Shown: positions 24,101 through 33,518 of the stretch, one piece after another
Layout of the letters: every line of letters starts with the position of its first letter
Numbering within the stretch: position 1 is the first letter of the stretch
DNA from: Liolophura sinensis
Lineage: Eukaryota > Mollusca > Polyplacophora > Chitonida > Chitonidae
NCBI RefSeq assembly: GCF_032854445.1
Contig: NC_088295.1
Coordinates: forward strand, 23,609,385-23,673,384
Direction of reading: 5' to 3'
Length of the DNA: 64,000 nt
Made by a program: the position numbers and the translations under genes
The notes under the pieces: model-generated
Told to the model about the DNA's origin: nothing
The model's database searches: none
What the model saw: the letters and a program-made list of their open reading frames with translations, nothing else

Positions 24101-25375
24101 TAAAGTACAACATCCACGAGGAGGACGGCGGCTAATTTAACTTCATATAGGTTTAAAGTACAACATCCACGAGGAGGACGGTGGCTAATTTAACTTCCTG
24201 TAGGTATAAAGTACAACATTCACAAGGAGGACGACGGCTACTTTACCTTCATATAGGTATCAAGTACAACATCCACGAGGAGGACGGCGGCTACTTTACC
24301 TTTCTCCAGGTATAAAGTACAACATCCACGAGGAGGACGGCGGCTACTTTACCTTTCTCCAGGTATAAAATACAACATCCACGAGGAGGACGGTGGCTAA
24401 TTTACCTTTCTCCAGGTATGAAGTACAACATCCACGAGGAGGACGGCGGCTACTTTACCTTTCTGCAGGTATAAAGTACAACATCCACGAGGAGGACGGT
24501 GGCTAATTTAACTTCCTGTAGGTATAAAGTACAACATTCACAAGGAGGACGACGGCTACTTTACCTTCATATAGGTATCAAGTAGGCCTACAACATCCAC
24601 GAGGAGGATGTTGGCTACTTTACCTTTCTCCAGGTATAAAGTACAACATCCACGAGGAGGACGGTGGCTAATTTACCTTTCTCCAGGTATGAAGTACAAC
24701 ATCCACGAGGAGGACGGCGGCTAATTTAACTTCATATAGGTATAAAGTACAACATCCACGAGGAGGACGGTGGCTAATTTAACTTTCTGTAGGTATAAAG
24801 TACAACATTCACGAGGAGGGCGACGGCTACTTTACCTTTCTGCAGGTATAAAGTACAACATCCACGAGGAGGACGGTGGCTACTTTACCTTTCCCCAGGT
24901 ATAAAGTACAACATCCACGAGGAGGACGGTGGCTAATTTAACTTACTGCAGGTATGAAGTACAAGATCCACGAGGAGGACGGTGGCTACTTTACCTTTCT
25001 GCAGGTATAAAGTACAACATCCACTAGGAGGGCGGTGGCTAATTTACATCCCTATAGGGTTAAAGTACAACATCCACGAGGAGGATGGTGCCTAATTTAT
25101 CTTCCTATAGGTATAAGATACAACATTCACGAGGAGGACGGTGACTAATTTAAGTTCCTATAAGTTTAAAGTACAAAATCCATGAGGAGGACGGTGGCTA
25201 ATTTACCTTCCTGCAGGTATAAAGCACAGCATCAATGAGGAGGACGGTGACTAATTTATGTTCCTATAGGTATAAAGTACAACATCCATAAGGAGGACGG
25301 TGGTTAATTGACGTTCCTACAGGTATCAGGTACAAAATCCACGAGGAGGACGGTGACTAATTTACCATCCTTTTT
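21174..25375 (+). repeat. 53-bp minisatellite, about 79 units (left arm)
   Basis: Unit: GGTATAAAGTACAACATCCA, CGAGGAGGACGGTGGCTAAT, then TTACCTTCCTGCA. Period 53, so it shifts frame each unit and cannot encode a simple repeat protein. Variants (CTGTAG, CATATAG, CTCCAG before GTATAAA; TTTAAC for TTTACC) recur in mixed order, and blocks of several units are themselves duplicated, as expected from unequal exchange. The last units before 25,375 are the most diverged. Confidence 0.95.
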
Positions 25376-25915
25376 CTCCGCAGATGGGAAAAGCCCAACA
25401 CGAACGAGGACAAACCGATTTTGCCTTTCTCTACATGTACGTAGATGAGAAAATTTTTACAGAGCCTTAGAATATAATCCTCGATTCACAGAATATGGGA
25501 AATCCAGTGACCACCAATTTCGGACAGTTGAATAAAAAAGTCAACAACCACATTCTAGTTTAAATATATGTATTTTAAGGAGCCCTCGCGCAGTGCCATA
25601 ACCCATCCCCATGGAGAGTTTGCCAACAGAAACTCTAATTCAACACGCTCCTATCCCTAAAGCTGGTTACAGCATTGTATTCATCCGGTTTGCCAAAACC
25701 TTTACAGAAAAACTATTATAAACTGTGTTACGACCCAAACTGCCTGTATTATAAAGAGATGGCTTGTTCGAAATACACGACAGTCTAGCCGCACAAAAAA
25801 GTAACCAAAACCAGCAGATTTTATTTTACAACAATTTATTAGCTTAACAAGAACAGATAATAAGACTTATACAAATATTAAAGTACTTAAGTTTAACAAG
25901 AAAGGATAGCAGTAT
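25376..25915 (+). other. Spacer inside left arm; tiny acceptor-led open frame
   Basis: The array ends in TTTTTCTCCGCAG, a strong splice-acceptor shape, followed by ATGGGAAAAGCCCAACACGA and 28 codons to TAG. It could be a terminal exon, but no partner is identified. The remainder shows nothing. Confidence 0.25.
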
Positions 25916-25939
25916 CTATACAAATACTAAGGTACTTAC

Positions 25940-26518
25940 GGTGTCAAGTCCAAACGGACGCATATATTCCACAATATATGCCACACAGGCATAAATGCTC
26001 AGAGGCAAATTCACAAGAGGGAAAATCCACAGTATAACTGAGTGTATGACGAAATATACACAAAATTCCACAGACAGGTTCCGTGTACTAATAAGCACTG
26101 TGTATACAAGAGCACAAATTAAACATACAAGTTCAGACTGAACAAGTGCTCGGTGGAGATAGGATATAACAAAGCCAGAGGCTATAAAGACACCAAAATT
26201 CAGCACAAAAGGCCTACTAAAATAATACACAGCGAAAGCATCCAAAACTCTCAATAATTCTCCGTTCTCCGATCTCTGTTCTCTCCGTCTCTCATAGGTC
26301 TTATATAGCCTGGTGGAATTGTCCAGAATAAGAAAATTCCTGAACACTTGATGTAAACAAACAGGCACCGAACTGCGCGCATTCTGGAATATTCTAAGGT
26401 AGAGGCAGACAGCACTCCCTGAACTTAGCATATGTAAACAGTGGCAAGCTAAATTTTGAAACTGACGGCAATCGTGCACATAACAACTGAAGAACGCTTT
26501 ACGGAGATGCAAGGACAA
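25940..26518 (-). CDS. Membrane-protein-like open frame with splice donor
   Basis: Minus-strand frame open for about 193 codons before a perfect GTAAGT donor (GACACC|GTAAGT, phase 0) at 25,940. The first in-frame ATG is at 26431; an upstream acceptor is also possible. The N-terminal half is Cys/Arg-rich, with a YERRREQRSENGELLR charged patch. The C-terminal half has about four hydrophobic segments (VLNFGVFIASGFVISYL, LVCLICALVYTVLIS, FCVYFVIHSVILWIF and NLPLSIYACVAYIV). No family is recognised. The length is unlikely by chance in AT-rich DNA, but it may be a lineage-specific or element-borne gene. It lies between the inverted arms, downstream of the gene at 26,768-28,897. Confidence 0.4.
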
Positions 26519-26767
26519 AAGTTGTGTTTTAATACATATGCTGCAGTACCCTAGGCAAGTTTATTAGTGTATTAACTCTCTTGTACATTCTAAGATTCTA
26601 TACATGTGTAAGTGAGGCAATGAATGGTATGGCGGTGGAATGGAAAATACATTATAGGTGTAGGCTATATGTACAAGGCATATAGCCATGATACAATGAT
26701 AACAATGATATAAAATACACATTTTCAACTCATCAGTCATCTATTATTTACATACACAGCATGCCAG

Positions 26768-28897
26768 TTACGATTCAGTACTGCTGATTAAGCGGTGTAC
26801 ACTTAATTGTTCACTTTTTTTAAGTGCCGTGTGAAACGATGAATGTTCAGTTTGACAGCGTCTTCGTCTTGCTTCTGGTAAAGATATGTGCAGTTTGTTG
26901 GATACAAGTAGTGCGACTACATCCCGAACCAAAGCTTCCTTACATCTCCTATTCCTGACTGTCCCTTCGTACCTACAGAGAAAAAATGTGAACAGAATGC
27001 AATCCTGTTAAAGGCTTCCTATTCATTTGTAAAAGACTGAAATCTGGAAATGTATATAGATTGCTACTAATTAAACATATATGCCTGCACACTTTTTAGC
27101 AAGTCATGCGCGGAACAAAATTATGAAATTATAATGATAAATAATTAAAAACCCATCTAAATGTAAATAACTATTTGGTGACTTCAATATTCTGAGTTAC
27201 CTTCCTTGTTTTTTATGGCTTTAGTCTTGTCAAATGTTTATACACATTTGAACAGTCTGTGATTATTGATTATCAAGCTGGAAAGCCATTCCGATACTAC
27301 TCCATGCATAACTGGAGCCATAATAGCCAAATCTAATTGTACCAAAAAAATAAAAAATAAAAACAAACAGATAAAATACAAGGTAAATACAAACCCATCC
27401 ACATTTAAAATCTTCTGAATTCCCTCTGTTCCTGCTGGTTGGAATAGCTTGTGTACAAATCCAAATGTGGCGGGGCGCCTGAAGCAATGTTTCACACAAG
27501 AATATAATCCCACAGTGAGAGATAATCAGGATCCATTTCCAATGCACATATACAGACAAGGTATACAAAAGCATATACAGATTGTTTCGCACAATTTAAT
27601 CACGCCCCATGTAAGCAGCAATGAATCATTCACTTTCTTCTTCACTCTTGAACCAAATTAAGCTGTGACAACAAACGAAGATCCCAGTTCTGTACTGTAA
27701 CATAAAACCCTTATAGGCATGATTATTTGAAACATGCATGGAGTAGACCGGGATTACTGGTAACCACCCTACCTACATGTACCTATACGTACCTTTCGTC
27801 CCTAAGCTTCATTTTGAAGAACTTTTTTTCCACACAGGCTTCGAGATATGTATAAGCCTAAAAGAGAAAATCTTATTAAGTACCATACACATACCCAAAG
27901 GAAATAACACCCAGAATGACCATAATTTACTCACAAAACATTTACAAAATTCCAAACTCTTGCAGCGTTGTTTTTGGTACGTAAAACATACATAAATATA
28001 GTAACAGGGCTTGCCTAATAAGCAAATGTGCTTTCAGCCAGAAGAAGATAAAGATGAAAACTGGATGAAAACAAGAAAAGAAAAACCTTTTCCATGCAAA
28101 GGGTATTTTTTAGTACATATAAATCAAGCTAAGCGAAAAAGTCAATATCAATTTATAAACAATTTATACACCGAAATCACACTTTTACGTACCAAGTCGA
28201 GGACATAACCGAAACCAAAGCCGGTTAGAAATTCCCTTCTCGGATTTGTCAAGAAAATCTCCAGCTCAGAACTCTCGGGCCTAGATAAACACATAATTAT
28301 GTACACAGTTGTACGAGGAAGGGGTTAGGAGAAGATATCAGTATAACACAATGAAACACTCTAAAACACTCTTTTTTGATACATTATAATATATCCCGGG
28401 CGATGAAGAGTATGACAATCTTTATGAAATCTCATGCTACCATCAGGCTATATGATGTGAAACAATACATTAAACTATGTGTCATGTAACAAATTAATTA
28501 TTTGTACCCAGCAATTATTCGTCAAATAGCAGCGAAATCTTTCGAGTTTGTGTGACATGAATGTACAGGGTGCTGCGCGTCACTATAGAAGAAAAGGGAA
28601 ATACAGAGATGGTCATATGTTTGAAACTACTGTATGTAGTCAAATACGAGTGTCAATTAAATACACTGTGTCTGTAAATTATAATTGCGCAGTAAAATGT
28701 GTAGGTATTCCTAAGCTAATTGTTGTTCACACCATTGACTGTGCGAAACTCCACAATGCGCGTACGCATATGAGGAAATATAGAAAAATATGTAAAAGAC
28801 AAAGAAAAGAAATGAAGTGTACAAATTTAAGCTGTACATACCACTTTGAGCCTCTGTGTGTCAACAAGCCCTCCACATATTGGTCTATCACACCAAC
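26768..28897 (-). CDS. Unidentified multi-exon gene in the loop between inverted arms
   Basis: Five minus-strand exons join with consistent phases: 28897-28842 (0 to 2), 28280-28193 (2 to 0), 27857-27793 (0 to 2), 27478-27395 (2 to 2) and 26972-26768, stop at 26770-26768. Donors are GTATGT, GTACGT, GTACGT and GTTTGT; acceptors are TTTCAG, ATCTAG, TTTTAG, TTCAG and CTGTAG. They give 165 residues. Features: VIDQYVEGLLTHRGSK, then LTNPRREFLTGFGFGYVLDL, then RRPATFGFVHKLFQPAGTEG, then ALVRDVVALLVSNKLHISLP and an Arg/Ser-rich end. It is probably soluble and alpha-helical. The start is not found: ATGATG directly before the first acceptor is one option, more upstream exons another. I do not recognise the family. 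Confidence 0.6.
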
Positions 28898-28975
28898 CTG
28901 AAACATCATGCGGCATATACATACAATCCAAGCATTGTGTTTACTTCGGTTAAAAATCCAAAAATTATCAGACAT

Positions 28976-29032
28976 AGTTTAATGGTATTTATCTACTTCT
29001 ATTTTTCTACTTGTCAGGTCATACCAACGGTA
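28976..29032 (+). other. Short spacer
   Basis: AT-rich intron or upstream sequence before the SINE pair. Confidence 0.3.
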
Positions 29033-29305
29033 CTTGTTGCTGCCTCGCTTGGCGCTTAGCATTGAGAGGTTAGAGCAAGGGAACATGACTGTTCGGCCTG
29101 GTGTCGGTGGGGTGTGACTTGGTGGGGTGTCACGTTTGGTGTCTTCGGCTTTATGTTCTAGTGGCGGCAAAACTTAGGCGGCATAGACTCGCCCTATCAC
29201 AAGAAGACACACTACATATGCATACCCTAGAAGGACTCCTCGTCGTCATATGACTGAAAAATTGTTCAGTACGACGTTAAACCCCAAGCACTCACTCCCT
29301 CAATC
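29033..29305 (+). repeat. SINE family B, most complete copy
   Basis: Runs from GCTGCCTCGCTTGGCGCTTA through GGTGGGGTGTGACTTGG, TCTAGTGGCGGCAAAAC and AGAAGACACACTACATATGC to CATATGACTGAAAAATTGTT, CAGTACGACGTTAAACCCC and CACTCACTC. Confidence 0.85.
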
Positions 29306-29321
29306 CGCGTGTAGTAATATT

Positions 29322-29530
29322 TATTTGTTTATCTAATTGGTGTTTTACGCCGTATTCAATAATATTTAACTTATACGACAGCATTATGGTGGGAGGAAAC
29401 CGGGCAAAGCCCGGGGGAAACCCCACGACCCCACGTATGGCCGGAGAGGAAGCCAGCATGAGCTGGACTTAAACTCACAGCGACCCCGCATTGATGGGAG
29501 GCTTCTGGGTCATTGCGCTGCGCTACGTGT
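29322..29530 (-). repeat. SINE family A copy, reverse orientation
   Basis: Reverse complement shows the full body: TGAGTTTAAGTCCAGCTCAT, CCCCCGGGCTTTGCCC, CACCATAATGCTGTCG and a TGAATACGGCGTAAAACACC tail. Confidence 0.85.
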
Positions 29531-29551
29531 AGTAATAAGGTTATCCTTACT

Positions 29552-29613
29552 GTGGGAGCCCTTCGTGTAGCTCATATGATGCTATTTTGTCATCTTCTGC
29601 TCTACAGGGCACC
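29552..29613 (-). other. Exon-like block, not phase-compatible with its neighbour
   Basis: ACACAG|GTGCCC acceptor, 20 open codons and a CA|GTAAGG donor (phase 2). The next confident exon at 28897 starts in phase 0, so a further exon would be needed between them. Recorded because it is the best upstream candidate for the loop gene. Confidence 0.2.
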
Positions 29614-30112
29614 TGTGTAACAAACATAAAAATGTCAAAAAATTCCTGCAATATGGAACTTTGTTCTTTGTCATCTGTTATATTGTGCATATTTTTCCTC
29701 ACTACGAATTAGTTGGAAATGCTTTGCATGTGTTGTGGAGGTCTCAATTACAGTCAACGCATGTATGGAGGAAGGTTCCCTAATAAAATTATGAAATATA
29801 TGAGAAAACTGAATTAGAGTTCCATACAGTAATGCGCAGGAAAGTAAGGAAAGAAATATAATACATAATGAACGTTGTCATGCACCTTGCTTTTTAAAAT
29901 CCAATTTATTTCACTTTTACCATATATATAAATACACAAAATAATCATGAATAAAGGCTTTGACAAACTAAAGGTAATTTGTTTGCAGGAAATCATGCCC
30001 TTTAGGGGCTTGTTTTAAAAGATGGTGTATCTTATGTCAGACGTAAGTGTCCAAACCTCACATTATGTAGAGACACGTCAAAGACGGTTTTTAGCAGATT
30101 TAGCAATGACAT

Positions 30113-30929
30113 GTACTTTATACCTGCAGGAACATAAAGCAACCACCGTCTTCCTCGTGGATGTTGTTCCTGATACCTCCAGGAAGGTAAATTAGCCACC
30201 GTCCTCCTCGTGGATTTTGTACTTTATACCTGCAGGAAGGTAAATTAGCCACCGTCCTCCTCGTGGATGTTGTACTTTATACATATAGGGATGTAAATTA
30301 GCCACCGTCCTCCTTGTGGATCTTGTACTTTATACCTATAGGCAGGTAAATTAGTCACTGTCCTCCTCGTAGATGATGTTCCTGATACCTGTAGGAAGGT
30401 AAATTAGCCACCGTCCTCCTCGTGGATGTTGTATTTTATACCTGCAGGAAGTTAAATAAGCCACTGTCCTCCTCGAGGATGTTGTACTTTATACCTACAG
30501 GAAGTTAAATTAGCCACCGTCTTCCTCGTGGATGTTGTACTTTATACCCACAGGAAGTTAAATTAGCCACCGTCCTCCTCGTGGATGTTGTACTTTATAC
30601 CCGCAGGAAGTTAAATTAACCACCGTCCTCCTCGTGGATGTTGTACTTTATACCTACAGGACGTTAAATTAGCCACCGTCCTCCTCGTGGATGTTGTACT
30701 TTATACCTATATGAAGGTAAATTAGCCACCGTCCTCCTCGTGGATGTTGTATTTTATACCTGCAGGAAGTTAAATAAGCCACCGTTCTCCTCATGGATGT
30801 TGTATTTTATACCTGCAGGAAGTTAAATAAGCCACCGTCCTCCTCGTGGATGTTGTATTTTATACCTGCAGGAAATTAAATAAGCCACCGTCCTCCTCGT
30901 GGATTTTGTATTTTATACCTGCAGGAAGT
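30113..30929 (-). repeat. 53-bp minisatellite, about 15 units (right arm)
   Basis: Same 53-bp unit as the left array but in reverse orientation (CACCGTCCTCCTCGTGGATG, TTGTACTTTATACCTGCAGG, AAG-TAAATTAGC). It is about five-fold shorter than the left array. Confidence 0.95.
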
Positions 30930-31302
30930 TAAATAAGTTAAATACCAAATACCTGTATATTGTATAGTCCTATAGGCCTATGAACCCCATGTTGGGAAAA
31001 CGGGTCTGGAGAGGCCTTGGGCTGTTGTATCCTTATGATATAGAATACCTTGTCTTATTCATCATCTGTCGTCCATAGTTTGATAATTTATACCGATAAT
31101 TTATAACATACCTTGTCTTACTCATCATCTGTTGTCGATAGTTCGATAATTTGGGGAAGCACTGTAGTAAATAAAATTTAAGTTAATGGTGTCAGATATA
31201 CAGTGATATAATCCGTATGTCTTTTTACTGAACACAAATGTGTAACTATACCCCACTACTTTGCATTTCGCGCCATATGTATGGTCATGCGCACTGCAAC
31301 GT
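30930..31302 (-). repeat. Right inverted arm, unique outer part
   Basis: Near-perfect reverse complement of 20,793-21,173. Homology stops abruptly after GCACTGCAACGT at 31,302, and the bases beyond (TCTACTTCGC) do not match the left flank. Confidence 0.9.
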
Positions 31303-32399
31303 TCTACTTCGCTGTGAATTTGGGCTTTGTATTGTGGCATTTGATTGGTCGAATGATGCCCTGCCATGCTTCGTTTGTAAGATGTGATCTGATTGAATCC
31401 AACAATTTTCGGTCAATCGATACCTTGCAAAGTAAGAAAGCCAAGGAAATAAACGATGGAGAATGTTTCGTATATACTTGATAGTGGCAATCAAAATCAC
31501 GATATTAGCGTGTTGAAAGCGAATGATTAGAGGTATAGTGCAGCTCTAACGGGATGCTCTGTCATAGTAAGTTAAACGTTGAAAAAGCAGTTCGTCAGGG
31601 CCAAATAGACCGCCCGTTGTCTTAAAAGACCGTACCGGTACCAAGGAAGTAAAATCTTTTACCACTATAAACTTTCACCTAGGCGGTATCAACTTTGATT
31701 TAAAATTAAAACTTTAAAGGTGTCACCAACATTTCAAGCAGTTCTTCCAGTTGCAAATAATGCTAGAGACATGTGAGTAAAACCATGCAATATCGCAATG
31801 CATGGAGACAAAATTGGTTGAACAAGGAATTGCATTATTGCAAGCGGAAGAACAGCAGCAGTGCGATTTCGCCTCTTTGTATTCTATCCACATCCATTTA
31901 TCACAGACCGAGAGTCGCTAATGTGTAAACAGTACAGTGTGGAGTGGGCTGTCAGCTCAGACTTAGTGACCAGTGAAGAAAATAATACATTGCTCTCAGA
32001 TTACCAATGATCATACATTGCTTTTGGGTGAGTGAGTGAGTGCTTGGGGTTGTGCACAACAATTTTTCAGTCAGATGACGACGACATTGTCTTTGATCTG
32101 CTGTCCATACTCATTCACAGAATACATTGTTGCAAGACTGATTCTGTTTTCCATTATAAAACAGCAGTTTACAGCCTAAGAATCACTACCTAAGTATCTG
32201 CTGGTCAGAACACCTTTAATCTGTGCTGTAAGTGTTGGTAGGTGTTGGTAAGTTCTGTACTTCGCAGTGTGATCATGTAGTTTCTAGTGATTCTTTTTTT
32301 TTGTACATAATCATTATTTTATAATGTTATTTAACTGAATCTTGTTTGTTGGTTTTTCAGTTAAGAATTTTTCATAGGTGAGTCATTGAACTGTCACGG
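31303..32399 (+). promoter_or_regulatory. Upstream region of the SRCR receptor gene
   Basis: Contains an ATTGGTC (inverted CCAAT) near 31,344 and a reverse family B SINE fragment at about 32,030-32,085. TTTTTCAG at about 32,353-32,360 may be the acceptor for the exon carrying the start codon. No TATA box or first exon is certain. Confidence 0.3.
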
Positions 32400-32814
32400 A
32401 TGGAATTTATGCCAAACCTTGATGTTAAAGGCCCTTCATTTTATCTATCAGGTGACTATAAAATATATCATTTAAGCTGATGATCAAGACGATTCTATGT
32501 GGAAAAAACAGGATTACATTAAATTAAATATTCAGGCATCAATTGTTGTTTGGGATCATATAGTTAAGACAGGCGTATATAAGGCTGCACTCCCAAACTT
32601 CTGATACAGCAATTTAATTTCTCAACATTAATGGCCCATGACTGGGATGTTTTGGTGGAAAAGTTTTATCTGTTTAAAAGAAACTAAAAATATGGATCAG
32701 AATGTGATTTTTGTTTGTTCATATGTACATTTATAACAATATATCAATATTGCATTTCTATTCCAGTATGTTACACAATCCTTGGCCTATTGACAGTTGC
32801 TTTTTGCCAATCAG
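32400..32814 (+). CDS. SRCR receptor: start and signal-peptide exons
   Basis: Exon 32767-32814 (TTCCAG acceptor, CAG|GTACAG donor, phases 1 and 1) encodes [15 protein letters not shown], a hydrophobic core with a small-residue cleavage region. The preceding piece 32400-32451 starts at ATGGAATTTATG, ends TCA G|GTGACT in phase 1 and adds a 17-residue N-region. Alternative ATGs exist upstream, so the start is tentative. Confidence 0.55.
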
Positions 32815-33434
32815 GTACAGTGGCTCATTAAATTCATGAATTATCCATTACCTAACACATTTCCTCAACCTCTTCATCAATAGAAAAACATCTTTGAATG
32901 GATTATATTCAAATATATTTGCTTAGTTAGCATAACATTAACATTATTCTCAATTCTCATTTCAAAATTAAAGGCTTGACTCCTCCAGTGAATCTTATCT
33001 TTTTTATTAGAGTTTAATGCTTTGGTTGAGTTTTTCACTCATGTCACAGCGACCAGGCTGTATTTGTGGTGGAGTAAATGATTGCCCTTTGCTAGGTAAG
33101 TTAGGCCTACCTGACAATCATACATGTATACATATGACTCTCCTTGTCATATGACTGAAAAATTGTTAAGTATGAAATTAAATCCCAAGCACACATACAT
33201 ACATACACACATACATACATGCATATTCAGGTGTGAAGTTGTATTCTGTTCTCTCAAACTTGATTTCAAAGCCGATTTCACACCTTGTTCTATTTACCAT
33301 ATACATGGTTGAAGACATAGAGGGATAATTAGTGCTGTATCTCTGTAGCCATTTGTAATGAAGTAACATGATCAGTTGTCTACACAACTGTTTGAATTTA
33401 ACTAAAAGAACATTTGTTGTAGCATTTCTTAATT

Positions 33435-33518
<84 letters not shown>

